A stretch of DNA of 64,000 bases from Thermoleophilaceae bacterium (GCA_030448005.1 JAUJNT010000001.1:414495-478494); one strand, 5' to 3'; positions 24,648 to 40,458 are shown, numbered from the stretch's first letter. Numbers and translations: made by a program. The notes: a model not told the origin generated them from the letters alone.

Positions 24648-25041
24648 CCTGGCGCAGCCTGCGCTGCCCAAGAACTTCCTGAGGCCGTGTCTGCTGCTCC
24701 TGCTGCGGGAGGCACCCGCGCACGGCTACGAGTTGCTCGATCGCCTGCGTGCCTTCGGCTTCGAGGGCTCCGATCCCGGCGGGCTCTACCGCGCGCTTCG
24801 CAAGCTCGAGGGGGAGGGGCTGGTGGCCTCTGCATGGCAGCGCTCCGGCGCCGGGCCCGATCGGCGCATCTACGAGCTCACCCGGGCGGGCCGGAAGGAG
24901 CTTCACCGGCGCGCAAAGGCGCTCGCGGAGACCCGCCAGACACTCGCTTCCTTCCTCGGTCGCTACGAGGAGTTCGTCGCGCTCGACCGGCCGAAGGAGC
25001 CGGCTGGAGAGGCGCGCGAGCGGGCCACCGCAGGGGGATAG
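24631..25041 (+). CDS. PadR-family transcriptional regulator
   Basis: The 136-residue PadR-type regulator has a winged helix (LRPCLLLLLREAPAHGYELL, GGLYRALRKLEGEGLV, RRIYELTRAGRKEL) and a short C-terminal helix for dimerisation. PadR proteins usually repress adjacent genes in response to small ligands. Its ATG lies inside the preceding gene (17-bp overlap), so the CooC-type ATPase, the Cys/His protein and PadR are probably one transcription unit. It ends before a bidirectional hairpin shared with the convergent DM13 gene. Confidence 0.88.
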   Translation: MSTSTDLAQPALPKNFLRPCLLLLLREAPAHGYELLDRLRAFGFEGSDPGGLYRALRKLEGEGLVASAWQRSGAGPDRRIYELTRAGRKELHRRAKALAETRQTLASFLGRYEEFVALDRPKEPAGEARERATAGG

Positions 25042-25091
25042 AGCTCCGGGCTCTCCTGCCGCGACTGCCTCTCGACTGCCTCCCCCAGCCT

Positions 25092-25114
25092 CTCCCCTGC
25101 CTCGAGGCGGGGAG
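25092..25114. terminator. Bidirectional hairpin between convergent genes
   Basis: CTCCCC and GGGGAG flank the inner palindrome GCCTCGAGGC with one bulged T. It sits between the PadR gene (plus) and the DM13 lipoprotein gene (minus), the expected place for a shared terminator. Confidence 0.55.
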
Positions 25115-25149
25115 CACTAGCGGCGCGGACCCGCCGTCCGGCGACAGCG

Positions 25150-25953
25150 TCAGCGCCTTAGCCGGGCCGCCGTGTAGACGATCCGAACCGGCTCACACCA
25201 GATCACGACCGAGCGAACCGCGTCCGCGTCCACCGATCGCGGAAGCACGTAGTTCTGGTTCCCGAGCGTCGACTTCAGCACCGCCACCTGATCGTGGGGC
25301 GCCTTGACCGCGGCGCTCGTGGTCTTGGGGCGGGCGGCCTCGCTCAACCAGACGAAGAGGTCGGTGTTCGAGGAGGTGTTGAAATCCTCGAAGCGCAGCG
25401 CCAGACGACCGGTCGGCAGCCGGTAGAGCGCGACCCGGCCCTTCCCGCGGCGCTCGACCTCGTAGAACCTCCCACGGGCGAGCACCTCCGCCCGCGGTGA
25501 GCGCATCGCGCGCAAGGGCGGTTCATCGAGGGGCGTGTCCACCTGCTGCTCCACGATGACTCGCCAGCGTCCCGTGGCGTTCACCTTCAGCGTCTGCTTG
25601 CCGCTCTGGATCCACTCCGCCGCCCCCTTGCCCTTGCCCTCGCAGCTGCCACCCGGCCGCTCCGGCGCCGAGCGTGGCTCCGGCGTGACGGACATGGCCA
25701 GCTCGCCCTCCGTGCAGCGCCAGCGCGCGCGCCACTGAATCGCGCGCTTGGACACCACGATGCTGCGCTCCTTGGGGCCTGAGCCCTTCATGGTTGCGAT
25801 CGGCTCCCACCGCGGCGCGGCACGGTCACGCACCTTAGTGATCTGTGGATCGACCTTCGCGAAGGGATCGGCGCGCTTCTCCTCATCATCGCTGCCGCAT
25901 CCCGCCGCTGCCACGAGCAGCGAGACCAGGAGGGAGCCGCCAAAGAGCTTCAT
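25150..25953 (-). CDS. DM13-domain lipoprotein
   Basis: The 267-residue protein has a signal peptide and lipobox (LLVAAAGC, Cys19) and a middle region without a clear family. Its C-terminal domain (about 160-265) matches the DM13 layout: ARGRFYEVERRGKG, LRFEDFNTSSNTDLFVWLSE, NQNYVLPRSVDADAVRSVVIWCEP. DM13 domains have been proposed to carry redox functions through a conserved Cys, present here in IWCEP. It is probably on the outer face of the membrane. It converges with the PadR gene; the SBP gene upstream (ending 26044) is on the same strand. Confidence 0.83.
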   Translation of the reverse strand: MKLFGGSLLVSLLVAAAGCGSDDEEKRADPFAKVDPQITKVRDRAAPRWEPIATMKGSGPKERSIVVSKRAIQWRARWRCTEGELAMSVTPEPRSAPERPGGSCEGKGKGAAEWIQSGKQTLKVNATGRWRVIVEQQVDTPLDEPPLRAMRSPRAEVLARGRFYEVERRGKGRVALYRLPTGRLALRFEDFNTSSNTDLFVWLSEAARPKTTSAAVKAPHDQVAVLKSTLGNQNYVLPRSVDADAVRSVVIWCEPVRIVYTAARLRR

Positions 25954-26043
25954 CGCTCTGCACCGTCCTGCCCATCGCGACGGCGAGGAAGAGGGCCAGA
26001 GTGAGCGTCGCGAGCCTGCAATATCTCAACATCGAACCCAAGG

Positions 26044-27768
26044 TTATCTGCGCCGAGCCTTGCGCCGCTCGGCAAGCCCGACTCCGCCAAGAGCCAGGGC
26101 GATCAGCAGCACCGCCAGTGAGGCGACCCTCAAGATGTCGAGGAAAGAGCTCGATTCATCGGCATCGGTTTCCTCGCCGCCGTTCGTTGCCGCTCGCGCA
26201 CCTGGAGAGGGCCCTGTCCGCAAGAAGGAGCGCTTGTCGAGGATGCCCGTCCCTTTCACGAAGAGCCAGCCGTCATGGATGGCGGGGCGGTAGGCAAAGC
26301 TGCCCTCCGGGAAGAACAGCGGCAGCGCCGGCAGGTCCTTCGCCAGCAGCCTGAGCTCGGCAGTTACCGCCCGTTGCCGCGTCCTGCGGTTCGGTGCGGA
26401 GGCCACGCGGTCGGCCAGCGCTTCGAAGGACCGGCTCCGGTAGCCGCTGTAGTTCAGGGGCGAGCTGCCAGTCTCCGATCCGAACACGCGTTGCAGGAAG
26501 TCAGGGTCGTAGGAGGCAAGCGGCGGCATGCTCACTATCGCGGCGTCGAAGTCGGCGGCCGAGCCGTCCTCGCCTATCGCGCGGCCGAGCCTCGAACGCG
26601 TGGTCTCGATCGCCTCCGCATCGAGGCCCCCTCGCCGCATGGCGAGGGCCACCTGCCGGCCAGCTTCGCGCCGGACGGGGTCGTTGTCGGGCGCCAGGAC
26701 ACGGATCGCCGGAAGCCTCAGCCTTCTGAACGCCCGCCGCGCAGCGGGCAGGTCGAACCTGTGGAGGGTAGTGTCCGGGGCCCAGCGCGACGCCGGATGG
26801 AGATATCCCCGCTCGGCCGCCACCCCTGAGCCGACGGTGCGCACGATCCGTTCGAGCTCGATCGACCTGGCGACGGCCCTGCGAGCGCTCGGGCGGTTGA
26901 ACGGAGCCCGCCTGAGGTTGAACAGCAGTGCCGTGCCGGAGTAGGAAGGCCCGCTGGCGATGTTGATGCCAAAGGAGCCGCCGAGGCGTTCGACGGCCCT
27001 CTCGGGCAGGCTCACGGGAAGCATGTCCACCTTTCTGCGCCTGATCGCGCTGTAGGTGCGCGACTCCTGCCGGATGATCGGCACCTGGATCCGCTCCACG
27101 CGCGGGCGCCCCTTGAAGTAGGCGCGGTTGGCACGGAAGCGGTAACCGGTGCGCCGCCGCGCCTCCACGAGGCGGTAGGGCCCGCTTCCGATGGCCGGCC
27201 CGGCGGGGGCGCCCCCCGCCGCAAGCCCCTGCCAGAGGTGGCGCGGGAGGATGGGCAGGTCGGCCAGCGGCTGGTCATCGAAGCCCAGGGAAGGCCGGCG
27301 TAGGTCGATCGTCACCGTCCGCCGGTCTGGCGCCCGGACCCGCTCGACGTCCGCGAGCTGCGGAGTGAAGCGCGGGTGGAAGCGATCGGCGACGAAGTCG
27401 AAGGTGAAGGCGACGTCCGCGGAGGTGAGCGGCCTGCCGTCGTGCCAGCGAACGCCATTCCTGAGCCGGATCGTCAAGCGCCGTCGATTTCCGCTGCGCG
27501 TCACCGACCGCGCCAGCCAGGGACGGGCCACGCCCTTCGAGTCGCGCCAGAGAAGCGTGTCGTAGACCAGCGTGACGAGCGGATATCCGAGCTCGAAGGT
27601 GTAGGGGGTGAGCGTGCCGTCGTACACGGGCAACGGCAGGCGTACCACCTTCGCCGGGCCTTGCGCTTCCGCCTCGGGCACGCGGGCGCCGGCCACCGAC
27701 GCGGTCAAGGCAAGCGCGGCCAGCACGGTCATCCGTAGCCTCATTGCGCGCAGGTTAGGGATCCTCAT
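26044..27768 (-). CDS. Family 5 solute-binding protein with C-terminal membrane anchor (copy 1)
   Basis: This protein of about 574 residues has an N-terminal signal peptide (MRLRMTVLAALALTASVAGA), an oligopeptide/nickel-type SBP_bac_5 domain (DGTLTPYTFELGYPLVTLVY, WHDGRPLTSADVAFTFDFV, and later SYDPDFLQRVFGSETG). At the C-terminus is a transmembrane helix followed by RRKARRR. Normal binding proteins end without such an anchor. No ABC permease or ATPase gene is nearby. The start at 27768 (MRIPNL) or 27744 (MRLRM) is open to choice; longer frames upstream overlap other genes. A paralogue with the same anchor is at 51124. Confidence 0.87.
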   Translation of the reverse strand: MRIPNLRAMRLRMTVLAALALTASVAGARVPEAEAQGPAKVVRLPLPVYDGTLTPYTFELGYPLVTLVYDTLLWRDSKGVARPWLARSVTRSGNRRRLTIRLRNGVRWHDGRPLTSADVAFTFDFVADRFHPRFTPQLADVERVRAPDRRTVTIDLRRPSLGFDDQPLADLPILPRHLWQGLAAGGAPAGPAIGSGPYRLVEARRRTGYRFRANRAYFKGRPRVERIQVPIIRQESRTYSAIRRRKVDMLPVSLPERAVERLGGSFGINIASGPSYSGTALLFNLRRAPFNRPSARRAVARSIELERIVRTVGSGVAAERGYLHPASRWAPDTTLHRFDLPAARRAFRRLRLPAIRVLAPDNDPVRREAGRQVALAMRRGGLDAEAIETTRSRLGRAIGEDGSAADFDAAIVSMPPLASYDPDFLQRVFGSETGSSPLNYSGYRSRSFEALADRVASAPNRRTRQRAVTAELRLLAKDLPALPLFFPEGSFAYRPAIHDGWLFVKGTGILDKRSFLRTGPSPGARAATNGGEETDADESSSFLDILRVASLAVLLIALALGGVGLAERRKARRR

Positions 27769-27854
27769 GCGGTGGAGATTGAGATCGAAGCCTCCAGGGC
27801 GGACAGCCGCGCGGGACGGCAGACCACGCCGCGTCTGCCGCCCTGCCCTCTCGG

Positions 27855-28277
27855 CTAAGGCGTCGTCCGACCGTCCTCGGCCGGCTCCACCTGAAGCACG
27901 CGGATGACGAGCCACAGTGAGAGAGCTGCGACGACCGGACCGAGCGCCGAGTGCAGGATGACCGCGCCCCATGGACTCTCCGGCCGGCCCCCGTCGAGTA
28001 TCAGCGGAATGTGGCTGCTCGTCTCCCAGACCCCGGCCAGCATGCAAACTGCAACTGCAATTGCCAGCATCAGGCTGTCTAGCCCGATTCGCCCCGCGCG
28101 CAGGAGCAGAAAACACGCTCCCGCGGCCAGGAAGGTCAGCAGTCCGGGCACGACGTGGTCCACGACCTCGACGGTGTCGTCGATGTACCCGAGCTCGAGC
28201 CCGATCACCGGGCCCAGGTAGGGAGGCACGGCCGACAGCGCTCCGATCATGGCCAGGGAGCCCAGTGCACGGGTCAT
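27855..28277 (-). CDS. Hypothetical four-helix membrane protein
   Basis: The 140-residue protein has four hydrophobic segments and no recognised domain. A His lies near the first helices (VDHVVPGLLTFLAAG) and another in SSHIPLIL, so metal or haem binding cannot be excluded. It is divergent from the UGA-containing CooC-type gene, with 83 bp between the two starts. Function is unknown. Confidence 0.72.
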   Translation of the reverse strand: MTRALGSLAMIGALSAVPPYLGPVIGLELGYIDDTVEVVDHVVPGLLTFLAAGACFLLLRAGRIGLDSLMLAIAVAVCMLAGVWETSSHIPLILDGGRPESPWGAVILHSALGPVVAALSLWLVIRVLQVEPAEDGRTTP

Positions 28278-28360
28278 CGAGGAGCAGTCTAGTCCGAGGC
28301 ACCGCCGCCGCCACAGGATCGATCGGGTGCCGGGCCGGCTCTCCCTGTACTCTATGAGGG

Positions 28361-29161
28361 GTGAAGCTAGCTATCGCAGGCAAGGGTGGTTCCGGCAAGA
28401 CCACGTTCTCGGGCACGATGGCGCGCCTGCTTGCACGGCGCGGCCATCGTGTGATCGCGATCGATGGCGACTCCAACCCCAACCTGGCGGTCACGCTGGG
28501 CATCCCGCTCGCGCGTATGCGCGACATGCCCACGCTTCCCAACAATCTGCTGCGGCGTACCGACAGCGGCGTCGAGCTCTCCAAGTCGCTCGAGGAGGTC
28601 GTCGACTCACATTCGCTCGCGGGGCCGGACGGCGTCACCTTGCTGGTGATGGCCAACCCCCAGCACGCGGGCACCGGCTGACTGTGCAGCATGCACGCTA
28701 CGGTTCGTAGCGTGATCGAGATGGCCTCCGAGAGACAGGAGGATGTCTGCATCCTCGACACGGAGGCGTCCCCCGAGCACCTCTCGCGCGGCACCGCCCA
28801 GTACGCGGACGTAATGCTCGTGGTGGTCGAGCCCTACTTCAAGTCGCTCGAGACGGGACGGCGTATGGCCGCACTGGCCAAGGACCTCGGTCTCGAGCGA
28901 GTGGCGCTGATCGCCAACAAGATGCGGGAAGATCGGGATCTCGAGGCGGTGCGCGAGTTCGCCCAGCGAAACGAGCTGGAGATCGGTGGGATCATCCCGC
29001 ACGATGACTCGATGCAGGGCGCCGAGCGAGCAGGCAAGTCGCCGTTCGACTTCGCCCCGGACACGCCCGCCGTCCTGGCGATCGAGGCCGTGGCGCGTCG
29101 CTTCGTGGAAGGCGCCGCGCAGACGAACGGCGCCGGCGCGAGCAACGGTCACCAGCAGTAG
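28361..29161 (+). CDS. CooC-type ATPase with in-frame UGA, predicted selenoprotein (UxC)
   Basis: The frame encodes a 266-residue CooC-like ATPase if the TGA at 28679-28681 is read as selenocysteine. Both halves are intact and align along their length with the paralogue at 23462: Walker A GKGGSGKTT, DGDSNPN, AGTG-U-LCSMHA, ILDTEASPEHLSRGT, ANKMREDRD. U107 falls exactly on Cys108 of the paralogue, the first Cys of the CxC metal motif; the second (Cys109) is kept. A 9-bp stem with a GTT loop follows at the spacing expected of a bacterial SECIS. The start at GTG 28361 has no good Shine-Dalgarno. Alternatives are a nonsense-mutated pseudogene or a base error (TGC to TGA). No sel genes are in the window, so this remains a prediction. 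Confidence 0.82.
28694..28714 (+). promoter_or_regulatory. Candidate bacterial SECIS element
   Basis: CACGCTACG (28694-28702) and CGTAGCGTG (28706-28714) form a perfect 9-bp stem closed by the loop GTT. The loop G is 22 nt after the UGA, within the known bacterial spacing of about 16-37 nt, and a G at the first loop position fits the family rule. The stem also encodes protein (His-Ala-Thr-Val-Arg-Ser-Val) and uses GCT and CGT, which are uncommon codons in this GC-rich DNA. The same region of the Cys paralogue (about 23798-23818) cannot form it. Confidence 0.75.
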
Positions 29162-29318
29162 CAGGCCGGGGGCTCGCGCCCCCGGAACCCCCCGCGCCTC
29201 TTGCCCTACGGCCACCCGTGACCGTTTCCACCCTCGCGGCTCGGCGCTGCTGGCGGCGCCCCGCCCTGCTGCGGAATGTAGCTCTTAGAGGGTTCCGGGG
29301 GCGGAGCCCCAGGCCTGC
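29161..29318. repeat. Long inverted repeat between convergent genes
   Basis: A 30-nt arm at 29161-29190 (beginning GCAGGCCGGGGGCTCGC) is mirrored at 29290-29318 with about 27 of 30 positions matching; about 100 bp separate them. The left arm also folds on itself as GGGGGC/GCCCCC. The repeat fills the gap between the CooC-type gene and the convergent EamA-like gene. It may act as a two-way terminator or be a small palindromic element. Confidence 0.7.
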
Positions 29319-29327
29319 TTATCTATT

Positions 29328-30197
29328 CTATGCGCGGGCTTCGGCCGCGCGGACCGGCGCCGGGGTGAGCGTGGCGGCCACGATCACCAGGATGAAGGCA
29401 AAGCTCTGGACGACGATCCCGAGCGCGTCTCCTGGCATCGGATCTCCGAACACCGCGATTCCCCCCGTAATCGCCGATACGTTTGCGGCCGCGCTCGTGA
29501 CGGTGATGACCGCCACCGCCTCGCCCGTCTGAAGACCTCGTGCGGAGGCGTAGAAGGCGACCACCGACGCCAGCATGCAGGTAAGAAGCCAGGGCGAGAG
29601 CAGGCCGAACATGCCCTCGCTCCCGACGCTCCCCGTCAGCGCCTTGATGGCGACGTCGGAGACACCGAAGAGGATGCCGGCGGCAGCGCCGAGCAGAACA
29701 CCGTGATGCTCGTTCGGGGCTCCGAGCTTCGGGGACAGCACGAGCAGCATGCCGATCGCCAGCAGCCCGGTCTCGAATGCGATCATGCCGACCACCGAGT
29801 AGCCCGAGTTCGGATCGGCGCCCGCGGGCAGCGTGACCGCCAGGAGCGAGAGACCGACAGCGGTAAGCCCGACGCCGATCCACTGCCGCCGGCCTACCTC
29901 GAACCCGAACACCCGGTCTGCGAGGACCGTGAGAAAGACCAGGCCGCCCGAGATGACGGCCTGGACGAGGGACAGCGGCGCGAGCGCGAGAGCTCCGACG
30001 TGAAGGGCGAAGGCGCCCGCCGCCACCAACATGCCGATGGCAAACCAGCGGGAGCGCCAGAGGCCGACGGCGCTTCGGATGGGCCGGCGGAAGTCCACGT
30101 CCGGCGCCGCGCACGCCCCGCGGTGCTTCAGCAGGAAGCCCGCGTTGGTCGCGAAGGCGCAGAGGAGCGCGAGCAGTATGCCGATTTCGAGTGTCAT
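29328..30197 (-). CDS. EamA/DMT-superfamily transporter
   Basis: The 289-residue integral membrane protein has about nine to ten hydrophobic helices and internal duplication typical of drug/metabolite transporters. Visible features are the N-terminal GILLALLCAFATNAGFLLKH, PLSLVQAVISGGLVFLTVLADRV and GILFGVSDVAIKALTG. The layout is closest to DMT/NIPA-like proteins, so metabolite export or Mg2+ transport are both possible. The ATG at 30197 lies close to the divergent HAD gene. Substrate is unknown. Confidence 0.82.
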   Translation of the reverse strand: MTLEIGILLALLCAFATNAGFLLKHRGACAAPDVDFRRPIRSAVGLWRSRWFAIGMLVAAGAFALHVGALALAPLSLVQAVISGGLVFLTVLADRVFGFEVGRRQWIGVGLTAVGLSLLAVTLPAGADPNSGYSVVGMIAFETGLLAIGMLLVLSPKLGAPNEHHGVLLGAAAGILFGVSDVAIKALTGSVGSEGMFGLLSPWLLTCMLASVVAFYASARGLQTGEAVAVITVTSAAANVSAITGGIAVFGDPMPGDALGIVVQSFAFILVIVAATLTPAPVRAAEARA

Positions 30198-30329
30198 TGG
30201 AGAGGAGCGGCGATGTCGCGGCCTCCCATGCCGCTGAGCCGGCTATCGACTCGAGTCACCGTCCGCTTAACTACCTTGAGTCAGCCTAGCTGGATTTCTA
30301 TACCCCTCCCACACAATTCCTCTACCTCT

Positions 30330-30857
30330 GTGACAATCGACACACAGAAGCCGATCCTCTTCGTGGACGTGGATGGCGTGATCAGCCTGTTCGGCTTCCC
30401 CTCCTCGCAGAGCGACCTCCCCGGTCGCTTCCACTGGGTCGACGGGATCGCCCACTGCATTCCCGAGGAGGTGGGCGGACGCCTGGAACGGCTGGCCGAG
30501 CGGTTCGAGCTGGTGTGGGCGACAGGCTGGGAGGAGAAGGCAAACGAGTACTTGCCGTTCATCCTCAAGCTGTCCGTCTCCGCGCTGCCCGTGCTGACCT
30601 TTGGAGGCCGGGCCGTCTTCGGGTCCTCCCACTGGAAGCTCGAGGCCATCGAGGAGTACGCGGACTGCCGCCCCGCAGCCTGGATCGACGACAACATCGA
30701 CGACCAGTGCGAACGCTGGGCCAAGCGCCGGGAGGCGCCGACCCTGCTGGTGCGGACCGAGTCACCGACGGGGCTGACCGACAAGCACGTCAAGCAACTG
30801 CTTCGGTGGGCCGACGAGGTGGCCGCCGACCAGGAGCATGCGGCTGCCGAGACCTGA
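30330..30857 (+). CDS. HAD-superfamily protein
   Basis: The 175-residue protein has HAD motif I (ILFVDVDGVIS) and a late acidic motif (AAWIDDNIDDQC), with ATGWEEKANEYL between them. It resembles the small HAD domains associated with RNA-repair proteins (PF18143-type), so a phosphatase or polynucleotide 3' phosphatase-like role is possible. I chose the GTG at 30330; the frame stays open far upstream but there runs antisense through the EamA-like gene. It converges with rpoC, with only 23 bp between them. Confidence 0.82.
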   Translation: MTIDTQKPILFVDVDGVISLFGFPSSQSDLPGRFHWVDGIAHCIPEEVGGRLERLAERFELVWATGWEEKANEYLPFILKLSVSALPVLTFGGRAVFGSSHWKLEAIEEYADCRPAAWIDDNIDDQCERWAKRREAPTLLVRTESPTGLTDKHVKQLLRWADEVAADQEHAAAET

Positions 30858-30880
30858 AGGCCGCGCAGGATACGCGCCGG

Positions 30881-34960
<4,080 letters not shown>

Positions 34961-35012
34961 GTGGGGGCTCCTGGGTAACGAGAGAGTGGGAAACGCTGGA
35001 CCGAGCGGCGGC

Positions 35013-38594
<3,582 letters not shown>

Positions 38595-39022
38595 GGCGAC
38601 AACTCCTTAGAGGTTCGGCGGGAAGCGAGAGGGGCGCAACGCGACCGCTCAGAATAGCACAGTGAGACCCGCCCCCCTCTCCAGGGGCGGATGCCGACCA
38701 TCCCGGTCGGCCAGGCCATCACGGACCCCGTCCCGAGGCTCCGCGATATGTGGGCGGAGCGCTCGATGCCTGTCCGCGCGCACCCGGCAGAGCCAGGTGC
38801 TTGCGGCAAAGGGACGGCTACGGCTATAGACCAAGTGCCAGGGTAGCGCACGGACAGCCGCCCGGGGGCCTCGCCTGCGCGCCGCTCCCGTCCTGAGGGG
38901 CCCCTGCACCCACAGGGGCAGGCCAAGCACGACCCTTCGACGGGACGATGCCCCTCGGCGATTGCCTGGAGGCCGATAGCGGCTGCCGGAGGTCGCGCGG
39001 GCGTTAAGTATGATCTCGGGCG
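38595..39022. other. rpoB 5' region, probable rpoBC promoter
   Basis: I see no gene in these 428 bp. The region must contain the rpoBC promoter. On the minus strand a TATTCT hexamer near 38650 is a possible -10 element without a convincing -35. It also contains a GC hairpin, GCCCCTG/CAGGGGC, around 38902-38920, whose right part is the 16-mer shared with the gap after the hydrogenase operon. Confidence 0.5.
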
Positions 39023-39376
39023 ATGGAGCAACACGGGGGTCTTCCCGAAGCTGGCAAGCTCGGCGCGGCGTTCGATCCGCGATCGCGGCTGTATCGCGAC
39101 CCGTTCAACGAGCTCGTCGTCTTCGTGATCTCTGCCGTGGGGGCCGGCGTGCTCGTGCCTACGCTGCTGACGGTCCTGAGCGCGATCCTCGGCTGGAAGC
39201 TCGACTTCGTGCCGTTCGTCCTCCTCAGTGTGGCGCTCGAGCTCGGGCTCATCTTCGGGCACCTGCGGCCGGTCATGCGTCCGGCCGAGCGGCTTGGCTG
39301 GGCGCTTCTGTGGGGCTTCACCGCCGCAGCCCTCGGCGCGGCGTTCTGGGAGCTCACCTACATCCAACTGCTATGA
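39023..39376 (+). CDS. Small membrane protein, unknown
   Basis: The 117-residue protein has a soluble N-terminus (about 1-28) and three hydrophobic helices (about 30-55, 62-80, 92-115), ending FWELTYIQLL. No family is recognised. It is divergent from rpoB. The ATG at 39023 lacks a clear Shine-Dalgarno; TATGAT about 12 bp upstream could be a -10 element for a leaderless transcript. A strong hairpin follows the stop. Confidence 0.72.
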   Translation: MEQHGGLPEAGKLGAAFDPRSRLYRDPFNELVVFVISAVGAGVLVPTLLTVLSAILGWKLDFVPFVLLSVALELGLIFGHLRPVMRPAERLGWALLWGFTAAALGAAFWELTYIQLL

Positions 39377-39383
39377 GCCGCCT

Positions 39384-39399
39384 GGGGGCGAGCGCCCCC
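39384..39399 (+). terminator. GC hairpin terminator
   Basis: GGGGGC and GCCCCC pair around a 4-nt loop, 7 bp after the stop of the small membrane protein gene. There is no T-run. Confidence 0.55.
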
Positions 39400-39526
39400 G
39401 GCTGTCAGTCGCCCCTCGAACGCCCGGGTCCCGGGAGGTAGTCGTCCGCCGGCCACCGCACGAACAACCCTAGGCTCGCCACACCTCTGCTGCGCCGTCG
39501 CTGGGTGGACCCGTGCCCGGCGGAGC

Positions 39527-40447
39527 CTACGCGGGGGAGTACGCCATAGCCGGTGCCAGGAGCTCTGGGCGGTAGAGGCGCTCGCCCGGGAACCCCGACA
39601 GGCCGTGCGTGGCGGCGGTGTAGTCGATGGTCTCCTGCCACTTCTCCGCATCCATCGAGCCTGGCGCTACCAGGTCGAATGCATACCGCTCAAAGAGCGC
39701 CCAGTTCGCGCGGATGTGCTCCTCGGAGACATCCGGATACTGGCGCCTGAACGCGGCAATGCCGAGCTCGGGACGCGCGACCTGCAGCTGATACCCCGCC
39801 GCCCACGCATCGCGGAACCGCGACACCAGCTCCAGCGGCACACGATCAGCCGCTACCAGCCCGGTGGTGTACACCTCGATGTCAAGCGGCACGGTGCGGA
39901 TCGGGAAATCGGCCTTGCGGTGATAGAGGGTCATGTCCATCCAGGTCGGGATCACATCGATCTCCCCCCGACCGAGCGCCCCGTCGAGATCCTTGGACAA
40001 CTCGACGATCTCCGGCGACCCCAGGCCCACATGCGCGAGCGCACCCGCGTACTCCTGGGCAAACCACGGGATGCTCCACCTGGCCGCGCGTGCACCCGGC
40101 AGATCCTCCGGGTCCTCCAAGCCCGAATCGTCACGGACGATCCCGACGATCGGGTTGCGCTGATGAGCGACCGCCGCAAACCGAACCGGCAGCCGGCCCC
40201 CGAGCTCGGTTTGAGCGGCCAGCAGATATGCGACCGAGCTGAGCGCGAAATCAGCATCCCCCGCGGCAACCGCCTTCGGCCTGGCGGTGAACCCCTGGAG
40301 CGAGTAGTCGGGCGCCCGAGCGCAGCCGACGAACTCGACCTCGATCCCCTGCTCGGCGAACAGGCCGCCCTCCGCTGCCGCAAAAGCGGGCAGGTGCATG
40401 CCGCTCACGCATGTGCGGCACCAGCCCATCAAACGTACGCGTTCCAT
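39527..40447 (-). CDS. NMT1/ThiY-like substrate-binding protein
   Basis: The 306-residue protein resembles SsuA/THI5-type periplasmic-binding proteins: FAAAEGGLFAEQGIEVEFV, ALSSVAYLLAA, WSIPWFAQEYAGALAHVG, IDVIPTWMDMTLYH. It starts MERVRLMGWCRTC without a signal peptide, at an ATG (40447) preceded by GGAGG, so it may be cytoplasmic or anchored by partners. No permease or ATPase is nearby. Its first codons and ribosome-binding site are duplicated in front of the RTX gene at 45821. A copy of the shared 46-bp motif lies about 100 bp upstream. Confidence 0.82.
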   Translation of the reverse strand: MERVRLMGWCRTCVSGMHLPAFAAAEGGLFAEQGIEVEFVGCARAPDYSLQGFTARPKAVAAGDADFALSSVAYLLAAQTELGGRLPVRFAAVAHQRNPIVGIVRDDSGLEDPEDLPGARAARWSIPWFAQEYAGALAHVGLGSPEIVELSKDLDGALGRGEIDVIPTWMDMTLYHRKADFPIRTVPLDIEVYTTGLVAADRVPLELVSRFRDAWAAGYQLQVARPELGIAAFRRQYPDVSEEHIRANWALFERYAFDLVAPGSMDAEKWQETIDYTAATHGLSGFPGERLYRPELLAPAMAYSPA

Positions 40448-40458
40448 ACCGGGACCTC
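40392..40458 (-). repeat. Gene-start segment duplicated at 45768-45833
   Basis: These 67 bp cover the ribosome-binding site and first 18 or so codons of the NMT1-like gene. About 55 of 66 positions match 45768-45833 in the same orientation, including an identical GGTATGGAACGC start context. Confidence 0.78.
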
